Source of the DNA: an uncultured Eubacterium sp.
GTDB taxonomy: Bacteria > Bacillota > Clostridia > Lachnospirales > Lachnospiraceae
Length of the DNA: 64,000 bases
Reading direction: 5' to 3'
Assembly (NCBI GenBank): GCA_910584065.1
Contig: CAJTZN010000003.1
Coordinates: 1 to 64,000, forward strand
The position numbers and the translations under genes were made by a program. Below the pieces are notes generated by a model. The model was not told the DNA's origin, ran no database searches, and was given only the letters and a program-made list of their open reading frames with translations. Shown here piece by piece: positions 17,876 through 26,703 of this stretch (its first letter is position 1; every line of letters begins with the position of its first letter).

Positions 17876-18670
17876 TTACCTCCCCTTCTTCTCCTTTTTC
17901 CCATTTACATACTTCGCCGCTTTCCTCGTCACCGTCCTCGGGAACAACCGCGATAAAAACCCCGCCGCCTTTGTCTGCCACCCATAATAAACAAGCGCCC
18001 TGCCCCTCATCATCCCATCATACCCCGCCCTCGCAACTGCCTCTGCGTCAGATACGTGCAACAGCTTAAACATCCGGGAATCCTGCAGGCCGGCATTTTT
18101 CTCAAATCCGGTTGCCACCGGCCCCGGGCAGAGCGCCGTTACAAATACGTGGTAGGGCCGAAGTTCCTCCGACAGCGCCTCCGAAAACGAGCGCACGAAA
18201 CTTTTCGACGCAAAATATACCGACATGTAGGGGCCGGCACAAAACGAGGCCAGCGACGCCACGTTGAGGATCCTGCCTCTCCTGTTTTTACGCATCTCCC
18301 TTCCAAATAAATACGTCAGATGAGTCAATGCCGTAATGTTGATATCGAGCATATTTTTGTGCCGCTGCCAGTCGGTATCAAAGAAACAGTTATGGTCTCC
18401 GAACCCTACATTATTTACAAGTATTTCCACCCTCCACCCCTGCGTTTTCACATAATGGAACAATTCTTCCGGCGCATGTTCTCCCGCCAGGTCGACGGAA
18501 AAGACTTCCACCCGGATTCCATATATTGATGACAGGGAATGTTTGATTTTTTTCAGCCGTTCCTCATTCCTTGCCACTAAAATAAGATCATGTCCCCGCG
18601 CGGCAAACACCCTGGCAAAGGCGAGGCCGATTCCACCGGTCGCCCCGGTGATCAATGTATAAGCAGCCAT
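17876..18670 (-). CDS. Short-chain dehydrogenase/reductase (SDR)
   Basis: 264 residues of the classical SDR fold. The cofactor motif is TGATGGIG (residues 8-15), with an Arg-containing LVARNEERL end of strand 2 that favours NADP(H). NNVG replaces the common NNAG, and the catalytic block is S...YFASK (YxxxK) near residue 160. Sequence style is that of the DltE/YqjQ-like group acting on acyl or ketone substrates; the substrate is unknown. The C-terminus is basic (KAAKYVNGKKEKKGR). It is monocistronic, with promoter 18737-18765 and a terminator at 17785. Confidence 0.85.
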   Translation of the reverse strand: MAAYTLITGATGGIGLAFARVFAARGHDLILVARNEERLKKIKHSLSSIYGIRVEVFSVDLAGEHAPEELFHYVKTQGWRVEILVNNVGFGDHNCFFDTDWQRHKNMLDINITALTHLTYLFGREMRKNRRGRILNVASLASFCAGPYMSVYFASKSFVRSFSEALSEELRPYHVFVTALCPGPVATGFEKNAGLQDSRMFKLLHVSDAEAVARAGYDGMMRGRALVYYGWQTKAAGFLSRLFPRTVTRKAAKYVNGKKEKKGR

Positions 18671-18736
18671 AACTTTCGTTCCCCTTTCCGAAACAGCAGG
18701 GTTCCTTCCGCCCCTGACTTCCTGATAATAACACTT

Positions 18737-18765
18737 ATTTTAGCATATCCGGAAATACGTGTAAA
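18737..18765 (-). promoter_or_regulatory. Promoter of the SDR gene
   Basis: Minus strand TTTACA (18765-18760), 17 bp, TAAAAT (18742-18737). Confidence 0.5.
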
Positions 18766-18784
18766 GCCGCCTTCCAAAGACTTT

Positions 18785-21568
18785 TCAGATTTTTTTCACA
18801 CTCTCGGCGATTTCCCCCGCCTCTTTTGCCAAACTGACATAATTCGTGCCAAGCAGCGACGTTTTGTCATACTTCCCCTTGATCTTCGTATATAGCCAGA
18901 AATGTACTCCCTTTTCCTCCCAGCAGCAGACCATATACGCCTTGCCTTTGGCGTTTTCATAAAGCTCCACACGGATCTTCTTTTCTTTTTCATCCACCGT
19001 ATAACCCCAGTATTCCGTGCTGCCCGGCTTCTTCGTCAGCGTCTGCCCCAATGCATCTTTGGATTTCGAACAGCGCAAATGCACCGACTGCTTCAAAAAT
19101 CGATCATTGAAAATGTATTCAGTATACTCGCAATCCGTTTCCGGACTCAGGACCCGCACGGGTTCATCTGGCAGCGAAAGATGGATGCCATACATCTGAG
19201 GAAAGCGCTGCAGATCGACCTTGGCTATATTTTCCTGCGGATCTTCGTACTCTACCACCATATTGATCCGGGTGTCGACCCGGTATTTCGCCCCGCGCAT
19301 ATCTTCATAGCACTGATACGCTTCCCCTTTCCATTTTTCCGGCAGTTCGGTTTCCGTCATCATGTCATCGTCCCTGCCGACAAACTCAGTAAAATCCCAT
19401 GCAAACTGAAACGCGGCCTGTTTCCCATCCCCTCCGGCAGCTGCCACCTTATCCGTAAAACCATAATCTTTGGATACATATTGTGTCAGCCGGCCCCCTT
19501 CATAATGGAAATCGAGCCTCAGCGTAATGTCGTCCGAGCGCTCCGCATTCCCCAGGTTACAATCAATCCGCTCTGGCGTTTCGCCATAACTGATCCGCCA
19601 GATTCCGTGCTGCTCCAGTTCCCTCACGACCTCTTCCGGCATATTGTTCCGGATCTGATCCATCCGCGGACACACGGACTCCGTTCCCGCTACCGCAGCC
19701 CTGGCCTCTTCCTCGGCCACTGTGACATATTTTATGATCGAGACCTGCTTCTTTTTCACGCCTGATTTACCGAGTCCCTCATAATGTATCTCGCCGTTCT
19801 TCCTCGGAAATTCAGGGGAATAGTCGCCCGGCAGCGTGCCAATGCAAAGATCGTCCTCACCGGATAGATGATACCCCGTAATCATGCCGTCTTTCTCGAT
19901 TCCGAAAAAACGGTATTTCATAAAATTTCCCGCCATCGGACTTTTCGTCTGCCCCTGCCCGAGCGCAAAATCATTTCTCTCCCCGTCGCCATCATAGTCT
20001 GCCAGCCTGATATTAAATCCTTCTCTGGGGAAATAAAATATCCCGCCCAGTTCAAAATCCACCTCGTATACGTCGATCACCTCATCCCCCTTGCTTGTCT
20101 GAATCATCAGCCGGTCCCCGAACATATAATTTTCATCCGTTCCGCCCATGAAACACTGGACCTCCACCTGGTAATCGTAAACCGTCGTTTCAGCGGCAAC
20201 CCCGCATCCCCCTGTCAAAAGTTCTTTCCCTGACTTCGTTTTTCCGTCTGGAATCTTTTCTTCCATTTCTTCCGCCGCCCCATCCATTTCTTCCCGAACA
20301 ACATCCGCCTTCTCTTTCGCCTGCTTTGGTCTGGCATTTGTCAGGCAAATGGCGCCCACCGCCAAAATAAGTACAACCGCAGCCCCGCCAATCCATTTAC
20401 GATATTTTTTAGATGCCATAATATGTTTCACCCTCCTTCTAGCGTCAGTCTCCCCAAACGATGTCATGCCGACCCCCATCTTTCTCTGATTTACCGCAAA
20501 CCCGAGAAGCGACCTGCTGTAATCCGCCCGGATATCTGTGCTGCTCTGCCGCAGTACATATTCATCACAGCTCATCTCCATATCCCTGTTCATGAAGAAC
20601 CAGGCGCCCCAGAACAGAGGACAGAACCAGTACAGACTGAGTATGACAAACGCGATCAGCTTTATGAAATTATCTTTCCTCGCAATATGATGTTTCTCAT
20701 GCTCGATGATATAATCCTGCTCATCTTCCGAAAGACGGAACGGGATATAGATCCGCGGTCTGACAAACCCCAAGACAAACGGGGATGGAATACCGCTGCA
20801 TTCAAATATATTATCCCTCAGTAAAATAGAAGTCCTAACTCTCCTTTTCATTGTGAGAAACAGCAGTATATTCCAGGAAAACAGCACCATCACACCACCC
20901 ACCCAGATCAGGGAACCGTATGTCACAAGCCAATCTTTCCGCTCTTCCGACAATCCTTGCAGTGCCCCCCTGTTCCCTTCTCGGCCATTCCGACCAATCC
21001 CTACGCCGCAGTCCTGCGCTGACAACCCTCCTCCTGCCCCATTGATTTCGTTCCCCTCCCCGTGTTCCTGTAAAGCATCCGAATTCTTTCCCTGCCCACT
21101 CTCATGCAAGGCATCACCCGTGCCACCTGCCGCGCCCGCGCGGAAAGCATCGCTTTCATTTCCTGCCGCGCCCGCGTGGGAAGCATCGCTTTCATTTCCT
21201 GCACGACCCTCTTGTGAAAGATACCTATCGGGCACAATTGCAGCTGCATCGTCTGCCGGATCATCCGGCGTAACAGAATGTCTGGTTCCTGATTTTGCTT
21301 CAGATAGAATATTGCCACCTGTTGCTCCCTCTGCTCCCTGTTCAAATACCTCGGCCATCTGCCAGGAATCACCCAGTAGATTAAATATGCTTGCGGACGA
21401 TGTAATCTCAAATGGACAGACGATGCGGAGCAAAACAATGGACCAAAGCATATAACAATATTTTTTGGGAAACCGTCCCATAAAAATTCTCACGACCAGG
21501 ATAAACGCGATGACGACAGATACCATAACGCCTGTATTGAAAAAATGGACAAACCACTCATTGATCAT
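18785..21568 (-). CDS. M56 family peptidase, BlaR1/MecR1-like, with a large C-terminal region
   Basis: 927 residues. The first about 130 residues hold TM segments in the BlaR1 arrangement (FILVVRIFMG, YMLWSIVLLRIVCPF). The zinc motif is HEKHH in IIEHEKHHIARKDN (near residue 290), followed by the TM segment AFVILSLYWFCPLFWGAW and the FMNRDMEMSCDE signature. Residues about 110-185 are a low-complexity insert with GNESDA repeats. After a TM at about 395-410 the remaining 500 residues are extracellular and are not a penicillin-binding sensor domain as in BlaR1, so the signal is unknown. Start overlaps the BlaI-type repressor by 4 bp (ATGA). Confidence 0.8.
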   Translation of the reverse strand: MINEWFVHFFNTGVMVSVVIAFILVVRIFMGRFPKKYCYMLWSIVLLRIVCPFEITSSASIFNLLGDSWQMAEVFEQGAEGATGGNILSEAKSGTRHSVTPDDPADDAAAIVPDRYLSQEGRAGNESDASHAGAAGNESDAFRAGAAGGTGDALHESGQGKNSDALQEHGEGNEINGAGGGLSAQDCGVGIGRNGREGNRGALQGLSEERKDWLVTYGSLIWVGGVMVLFSWNILLFLTMKRRVRTSILLRDNIFECSGIPSPFVLGFVRPRIYIPFRLSEDEQDYIIEHEKHHIARKDNFIKLIAFVILSLYWFCPLFWGAWFFMNRDMEMSCDEYVLRQSSTDIRADYSRSLLGFAVNQRKMGVGMTSFGETDARRRVKHIMASKKYRKWIGGAAVVLILAVGAICLTNARPKQAKEKADVVREEMDGAAEEMEEKIPDGKTKSGKELLTGGCGVAAETTVYDYQVEVQCFMGGTDENYMFGDRLMIQTSKGDEVIDVYEVDFELGGIFYFPREGFNIRLADYDGDGERNDFALGQGQTKSPMAGNFMKYRFFGIEKDGMITGYHLSGEDDLCIGTLPGDYSPEFPRKNGEIHYEGLGKSGVKKKQVSIIKYVTVAEEEARAAVAGTESVCPRMDQIRNNMPEEVVRELEQHGIWRISYGETPERIDCNLGNAERSDDITLRLDFHYEGGRLTQYVSKDYGFTDKVAAAGGDGKQAAFQFAWDFTEFVGRDDDMMTETELPEKWKGEAYQCYEDMRGAKYRVDTRINMVVEYEDPQENIAKVDLQRFPQMYGIHLSLPDEPVRVLSPETDCEYTEYIFNDRFLKQSVHLRCSKSKDALGQTLTKKPGSTEYWGYTVDEKEKKIRVELYENAKGKAYMVCCWEEKGVHFWLYTKIKGKYDKTSLLGTNYVSLAKEAGEIAESVKKI

Positions 21569-21939
21569 AAGTCCCCTCCCTTCCCGGAAGCGGCATCAAT
21601 GATCTTCCTTATTTTCTCTGCTTCTTTCTCCGATATCTTCTTTCCGCCGAGAAAGGCGTTCAGGAACTGTGGCAGCGAACCGCCGAACGTGCGCTCCACA
21701 AAATAGTTGGATTCATCCTTTTGAACACGTTCTTTTGCAATCAATAACGTTACGACGGCATTTTCATTTTTTATATACCCTTTTTCCGACAATTTCTTGA
21801 TCGTCGTGTAGACGGTAGACTTTTTCCACCCCAATTCTTTGCCGCAGATCCGCACCAGTTCACCGGACGGAACCGGCGCGTGTTCCCATACAATGCTCAT
21901 AAAACGATAATCGCTGTCACATAATTTTAAATAGTCCAT
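21565..21939 (-). CDS. BlaI/MecI/CopY-type transcriptional repressor
   Basis: 124 residues. The winged-helix core is visible as LCDSDYRFMSIVWEHAPVPSGELV, then KKSTVYTTIKKLSEKGYI, then the wing. The C-terminal dimerisation helices (GKKISEKEAEKIRKIID) follow. The start at 21939 has AAGGAGG 5 bp upstream; longer starts would lack it. It is co-transcribed with the M56 sensor peptidase, which by analogy to blaR1-blaI would inactivate this repressor. The pair probably represses its own promoter at 22027-22055. Confidence 0.85.
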   Translation of the reverse strand: MDYLKLCDSDYRFMSIVWEHAPVPSGELVRICGKELGWKKSTVYTTIKKLSEKGYIKNENAVVTLLIAKERVQKDESNYFVERTFGGSLPQFLNAFLGGKKISEKEAEKIRKIIDAASGKGGDL

Positions 21940-21999
21940 AAGTACCTCCTTCGTTTGAGATATTTGTTTTCGTCGCGCAAGCCTTCTACCCCCGTATTG

Positions 22000-22055
22000 G
22001 TCTACAAGAACCGACCCCATGCTCTTAGTCTACAACAACCGACCAACTTTGTCAA
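22000..22055 (-). promoter_or_regulatory. Promoter and likely repressor operators of the BlaI/M56 operon
   Basis: Minus strand TTGACA (22055-22050), 17 bp, TAGACT (22032-22027). A 17-bp motif, GGTCGGTTNTTGTAGAC, occurs twice in direct orientation: at 22044-22028, overlapping spacer and -10, and at 22016-22000, just downstream. The TTGTAGAC/TACA core resembles BlaI-class operator half sites. Both sites would block transcription when bound. Confidence 0.6.
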
Positions 22056-22056
22056 G

Positions 22057-22089
22057 AAAAAAATACCCATTTTTCACAGGTATTTTTTT
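22057..22089 (-). terminator. Terminator between the phosphatase and the BlaI/M56 operon
   Basis: Near-perfect hairpin with arms AAAAAAATACC and GGTATTTTTTT (22057-22067 and 22079-22089), with a T-tract on the minus strand. It ends the phosphatase transcript and sits directly before the TTGACA of the next promoter. Confidence 0.65.
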
Positions 22090-22110
22090 CCTTCTTTATA
22101 TCTTTGCTTT

Positions 22111-22593
22111 TTACTCGCTGCCTATCTCGCCTTTTTCCCTCAAATAGGCAAGCAGTCCCTCACATCCTTCTACTACGTCATCGTAGGTTTCATCAAAGTT
22201 TCCGGTATACCAGGGGTCGGCGATATCCCGGCCGGATCCTGCGAATGATAGGAGCTTGTAAACTTTTCCGTCGGGATCGCCTTTGAGCATTCGGTCCAGA
22301 TTCCGCATATTCCAAGTGTCCATGCCGATAATATAATCGAATTCGTGATAATCACTCCATGAAATCTGCGTGGCCCGGTGAGGGATAACAGGGATGCCCA
22401 CCTCACGCATTTTTTTAATCGTGCCCCGGTGAGGGGGATTTCCGATCTCCTCTGTGCTAGTGGCACGGGAATCAATGTAAAATTGATCTTTCAAATTCAG
22501 ATTGTTTACCATGTGCTGGAAAACGAATTGGCTCATTGTGCTGCGACAAATATTACCATGGCAGACAAATAATATTTTTATTACATTTTGCAT
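22111..22593 (-). CDS. Low-molecular-weight protein-tyrosine phosphatase
   Basis: 160 residues, the usual family length. The P-loop CX5R is CHGNICRS near the N-terminus (the common form is CxGNICRS). The catalytic acid lies in DIADPWYTGNF, and the C-terminal helix DETYDDVVEGCEGLL is typical. Such enzymes remove phosphate from tyrosine or arginine residues in the cytoplasm and often balance a tyrosine kinase for polysaccharide export. No such kinase is nearby. Confidence 0.9.
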   Translation of the reverse strand: MQNVIKILFVCHGNICRSTMSQFVFQHMVNNLNLKDQFYIDSRATSTEEIGNPPHRGTIKKMREVGIPVIPHRATQISWSDYHEFDYIIGMDTWNMRNLDRMLKGDPDGKVYKLLSFAGSGRDIADPWYTGNFDETYDDVVEGCEGLLAYLREKGEIGSE

Positions 22594-22764
22594 AACTTGG
22601 TATAACTCTGCAAAACCTTGTATTTACTGGCTTTTCGAGCATTTTCCTTTCTTTGTGATTTTTATAAATTCCTGAATAACTTTGCATAACATCTCTTTTC
22701 GGGCATCCTCATACTTGACAATATCACCTTTGCTCCATATCCGTTTTTTGTTAGATATACAGGT

Positions 22765-23733
22765 TCACAGTAAATAAATGAAATATCCCAAATATCCAAG
22801 CAGCAGGAAGCCACCCTCCAAACGGTTCAGGCTCTTTCCATTGAACGAGAAGATCCACAGCAGCACTCCTGCTGCCACAGCCACCATAGAATCCACGATA
22901 AATTTACTCTCGAAAACTACCGGCGTAATCAACGCCGATGTCCCTACCACAAAAAGGATATTGAAGATATTACTTCCCACCACATTTCCGATCGCAATAT
23001 CCGCACTGCCTTTTCTCGCTGCTGAAACGGATGTGAACAATTCCGGCAGGGATGTTCCCAGTGCTACGATCGTTAGCCCGATAAACCTCTCGCTCAGACC
23101 GATGATCCTTGCGATCGCCGTTGCCGCATCTACCGTAACGCTGCTGCCGATGACAATGAACGCGAGACCGACCACCGTGAACAATAACAGCATTGCCATA
23201 CTTTTTTCCTTCTTATTCTCTCCTCCCCCCGGGTTTTCTCCCCCGGCGTCCTCAGATTTTTTGCCTGCGCCTTTTTTTGCCATCTTTAAAAGATAAAAAA
23301 GATATAACAGAAAAATAACCCACAGGCCGGCTCCTTCCAGTCTTGTAATTTCATTTCCCGCATAGCCTGTCCAAAGAAGGATCAGCATGATCACGATCAT
23401 AAAGGGCATCTCATATTTTATCGTCGAAAACGCCACGGGAACTGTCTTTTTTGTCAAAAATGCCGTAAGGCCTAAGATGACAAAAACATTCAAAATATTA
23501 CTTCCCAGCACATTACCAATCGTGATGCCCGCATTCCCCTTAAGCGCCGCCGAGATGCTTACCGCTGCTTCCGGAGCGCTCGTTCCCATGGCGACAATGG
23601 TCAGTCCGACCACCAGCTGCGGAATCCCAAACTTCGAAGCTATGCCGGATGAACCATCCACGAAAAAATCCGCGCCCTTGATCAGCATCGTAAATCCCAC
23701 GGCCAATAAAAATATCTGTAATACAATCTCCAT
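22765..23733 (-). CDS. Calcium/sodium antiporter (CaCA family)
   Basis: 322 residues with the twofold CaCA repeat. The alpha-1 repeat reads VVGLTIVAMGTSAPEAAVS and GNVLGSNILN; the alpha-2 repeat reads FIGLTIVALGTSLPELFTS and GNVVGSNIFN. About ten TM segments are split by a cytoplasmic loop rich in Gly/Glu/Lys. The start is ATG 23733 with GGAGG 8 bp upstream; a TTG further up would place the RBS inside the gene. It lies 26 bp after the EAL-protein gene and is probably co-transcribed with it. Confidence 0.9.
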   Translation of the reverse strand: MEIVLQIFLLAVGFTMLIKGADFFVDGSSGIASKFGIPQLVVGLTIVAMGTSAPEAAVSISAALKGNAGITIGNVLGSNILNVFVILGLTAFLTKKTVPVAFSTIKYEMPFMIVIMLILLWTGYAGNEITRLEGAGLWVIFLLYLFYLLKMAKKGAGKKSEDAGGENPGGGENKKEKSMAMLLLFTVVGLAFIVIGSSVTVDAATAIARIIGLSERFIGLTIVALGTSLPELFTSVSAARKGSADIAIGNVVGSNIFNILFVVGTSALITPVVFESKFIVDSMVAVAAGVLLWIFSFNGKSLNRLEGGFLLLGYLGYFIYLL

Positions 23734-23759
23734 GTCTTCAACCTCCAAAGTGTCTGCTC

Positions 23760-25688
23760 TTATGATTTCGAGGGCGTATCATCCTGCCCATTTTCCCGTT
23801 TCACATAATCAAGAAATGCCTGTGCGTCCAAAGGCTTTGAGAAATAGTACCCCTGGATATAATCAATGCCGAGTTCTTTCAGCGCTTCAAACTGCTCCTT
23901 TGTTTCAACCCCTTCTGAAACGATTTTTAACTTCATGTCGTGGATCATATTCATCGTCGCGCGCAGGATAAATTTTGCCTTTTCATTTTCAAAATACGCC
24001 TGCGTCATGTCGCGGTCAAATTTGACGATCTGAACCGGCATGTCCACAATATAATTTAAATTTGACTGCCCGTTTCCGAAATCATCCAGCGAAAAAGATA
24101 CGCCAAAATCCAGTAACCGCTGCATATTATCGAGCAGCGCCTTTCGCACATCGATCGATGCGGACTCCGTAATCTCCAAATTGATACAGTCCGGGGAAAG
24201 CTGATGCTTTTCCATGATGCTGATATACGCATCCGCAAGCGTTTCATTACTGCACTGTATGACAGACACATTTGTTTCGACATACTTCACGCCGTAGCGG
24301 TTCAGATCCTGTTCTTTAAAGAAGTGGCACGTTTTGTCAAATATGATCTCGCCCACCTCGGAAATCAATCCGGTCTCCTCGGCGATGGGAATAAAAGCTC
24401 CTGGCGGGATGATACTTCCATCTTCACATCGTATGCGCGCCAGCGCCTCTGCCGACACGAATTTTTGTTTCCTTATCGAGTAAATGGGCTGATAAAACAC
24501 CTCGAGCCGGTCCTCTTTGATCGCGTTGACAAGCGTGCCCAGCATTTTGTCATATTCGCGTCGGTTTCTGACAATGCCCTCGTCGATCGTTATCATATGA
24601 TCTTCCGCCAATTCTGCGACATGGGAACGGTAAAACCGAAAAACATCGAGCATTTCTTCCGCATCCGCTCCCACTCTGCAGGAGGGGATCAGAAGATAGT
24701 AAGGCTGCAAAAATACCGGTTCCGTATCCGTGCTGCGCTCAAGCCAGCTTTTTTGGAACCGGTCGCAAATGATGCCGTGGACTCGCTCAAGGGAATCCCG
24801 GGACTGACATTCCAGCGCGAACTCCCTGTCATCGGTCTTAAATACCCGGACGTCCGGAATTTTTCGCATGAACCGCACGATCTCCGCCATGACATGTTCT
24901 GTTTTCGCCGATGTCATATTGTTGATGGTATGTACATCCTGAAGAGATACGAGAATACCGCAACAGGCACTGTCCGTACGATACTGCTGCCTGATAAATT
25001 CGACAAAGGCATAACTGTTAAAAAATCCAGTACTTCGATCAATGTAAATCTCCGGATTTTCCAACTCAAAAAATAAAATGACCATTCCCATGACGCCTGC
25101 GAAACCGACTAGCAAAAGCCTGCTGTCCAGAAATTGCACCGCAGCCGCGGCCATCCATATAATGAGCCACAGGCGGATGGCGTTCCGGCGCTTCGGGTTC
25201 ATGCTCTTTCCCCATACATAAATTTCAACCAGCGTCGCCAGTATAAAAAGCAGCGCGCCTGCGTAGGTCGCGTAGCAGGCCCATCCGTATGTATATACCA
25301 CGCCGCGGCCGTCGTGATAAGTATGGATCGGAAGTACAAAAATCAGAACTGCGATCGCGGCAACGGCAGCGCCGAGCCTCCGGATGAACGGATCCGCTTT
25401 TGCCAGACGATGAATATCCGCACTCGTATAAGTGAACGCGACGTATCCGCTCATGACAAGGGAAAAAAGGTACATCTTACATTCAACCCTTACTAACCAG
25501 ATCGGCAGCTGGTCCTGATTCACGATGAGAATAATAGATAAGATATCCAGAAGCAGACAGGATAACGTAATATAAAGCGCACGCAAAAAAACTTTACCGG
25601 TATAAAGGCCAATCGTATCCTGACGTTTATAAAAATAGAGCAGCAGTAGCAAAATAAAGACGCCGCCCATCTGCATCTGAATGTTCAT
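23760..25688 (-). CDS. Membrane EAL-domain c-di-GMP phosphodiesterase with a degenerate GGDEF domain
   Basis: 642 residues. Residues 1-220 carry seven TM segments, a membrane sensor of the 7TM histidine-kinase-N type. Residues about 230-370 look like a GGDEF fold whose active motif is replaced by TDDREF, so it should be inactive. The EAL domain (about 385-635) has the expected residues: SAEALAR, NVS, EITES, SLDDFGNG, KFDRD, EGVE and QGYYFSKP. It therefore probably hydrolyses c-di-GMP in response to a membrane signal. It has its own promoter at 25739-25767 and the antiporter gene follows closely. Confidence 0.9.
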   Translation of the reverse strand: MNIQMQMGGVFILLLLLYFYKRQDTIGLYTGKVFLRALYITLSCLLLDILSIILIVNQDQLPIWLVRVECKMYLFSLVMSGYVAFTYTSADIHRLAKADPFIRRLGAAVAAIAVLIFVLPIHTYHDGRGVVYTYGWACYATYAGALLFILATLVEIYVWGKSMNPKRRNAIRLWLIIWMAAAAVQFLDSRLLLVGFAGVMGMVILFFELENPEIYIDRSTGFFNSYAFVEFIRQQYRTDSACCGILVSLQDVHTINNMTSAKTEHVMAEIVRFMRKIPDVRVFKTDDREFALECQSRDSLERVHGIICDRFQKSWLERSTDTEPVFLQPYYLLIPSCRVGADAEEMLDVFRFYRSHVAELAEDHMITIDEGIVRNRREYDKMLGTLVNAIKEDRLEVFYQPIYSIRKQKFVSAEALARIRCEDGSIIPPGAFIPIAEETGLISEVGEIIFDKTCHFFKEQDLNRYGVKYVETNVSVIQCSNETLADAYISIMEKHQLSPDCINLEITESASIDVRKALLDNMQRLLDFGVSFSLDDFGNGQSNLNYIVDMPVQIVKFDRDMTQAYFENEKAKFILRATMNMIHDMKLKIVSEGVETKEQFEALKELGIDYIQGYYFSKPLDAQAFLDYVKRENGQDDTPSKS

Positions 25689-25738
25689 AGGCAGATACCC
25701 TCCAACTATCCGTCTTATCCAAAAACAATGATAAAACT

Positions 25739-25767
25739 ACCATAGTACAATTTGAGGATTCTGTCAA
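25739..25767 (-). promoter_or_regulatory. Promoter of the EAL-antiporter operon
   Basis: Minus strand TTGACA (25767-25762), 17 bp, TATGGT (25744-25739). It separates this operon from the AstE-like gene that ends at 25783. Confidence 0.6.
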
Positions 25768-25782
25768 GATATTTTCATCGGT

Positions 25783-26703
25783 TTACACCAATTTGATCAC
25801 CGCCGTATCCGCATACGTCAGCGGCTCATTATGTACAAAAAATACTTCCCGTTCGGCAGGCGCATAAAGCGTTTCTAAAATGCTGCCTTCATAAGGATGC
25901 AGGATATTCGCTAACGGCTGTCCCGTCCGCACATGTTCCCCTGCTTTTACCTGTGCCTCAAAAATTCCCGATCTGGCAGTCTGCACCGATATCATATCCG
26001 TATCCCGGATCACTCTGGACTCCTGGATTTCCGGCACATGGTAGCGGATCATTCCCTGCGCGGACAAAAAATTCATGACGGCCAGCACCGCCTGTCCCGC
26101 GCTGCCGGCGTCAATGCGGGATGTCGTCGAGGTATACAACGAAAATGCCTGCGTGTCCCACACCTGCCAGTTGTAATTGAGCGTCGTCGTATCGTACGGT
26201 CTTACCTTGCGGATCACGACGAACGGGAGTCCAAACTGCCCTGCCGTCTCCGGGTCGCTGTACCCCTCGTCCATCAGCCTTACATGGGGAACAAAATCCC
26301 CCGGCATATAAAAGGATGTGAACTGGACGCCAAACCGGTATTCCGAAATTTCCCGAAAAACCCCGTCGGCGATGCGCTGTGTCGTCTCCCCCAGATCATA
26401 TCCCGGAAACATCCGGTTAATATCGGTGTTATCCGTCGGCCAGAAGCGCTTCTGCACATTGACGGAGTAAGGATTGATGGAAGGGATCACCAAAACTTTG
26501 TGTCCCTCTGCGATCCTTCCCTCCTCCTCGAGCTGCCGGAATTTTGTTACCAGCCGGGAACAGCAGTAAATCTGCTGCACCTCATTTCCCCTGGAATTTC
26601 CCACGATGCAGACCGACTTTTCCCCGCTGCCAAATTCATAGCCGGTTATACGGAACGAATCCCTGTACAAGCCCTTCATTTCGTAAATCATTCTCTTATT
26701 CAT
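25783..26703 (-). CDS. AstE/aspartoacylase-like protein without metal ligands (probable pseudoenzyme)
   Basis: 306 residues aligning over its whole length with the neighbour at 26696 (NPYSVN...NTDINRMFPGYD against NPLGID...LDMNRIFPGN). The zinc motif HGDE of the neighbour is SRGNE here (His to Arg), and the second ligand region DIHAS is QFTSF. The region holding the catalytic Glu (VVEMGVG) is also replaced (LYTSTTS). The C-terminal beta-barrel part (SGIFEAQVKAGEHVRTGQ) is kept. This is a structural paralogue that can hardly be a hydrolase; a binding or regulatory role is inferred. It overlaps its neighbour by 8 bp at the end of the ATP-grasp operon. Confidence 0.75.
   Translation of the reverse strand: MNKRMIYEMKGLYRDSFRITGYEFGSGEKSVCIVGNSRGNEVQQIYCCSRLVTKFRQLEEEGRIAEGHKVLVIPSINPYSVNVQKRFWPTDNTDINRMFPGYDLGETTQRIADGVFREISEYRFGVQFTSFYMPGDFVPHVRLMDEGYSDPETAGQFGLPFVVIRKVRPYDTTTLNYNWQVWDTQAFSLYTSTTSRIDAGSAGQAVLAVMNFLSAQGMIRYHVPEIQESRVIRDTDMISVQTARSGIFEAQVKAGEHVRTGQPLANILHPYEGSILETLYAPAEREVFFVHNEPLTYADTAVIKLV

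Noticed and set aside
18902..19765. 287-codon plus-strand frame
   Set aside because: Antisense to the M56 peptidase gene, with no supporting motif.
24204..25076. 290-codon plus-strand frame
   Set aside because: Antisense to the EAL-domain gene, which has all catalytic motifs.
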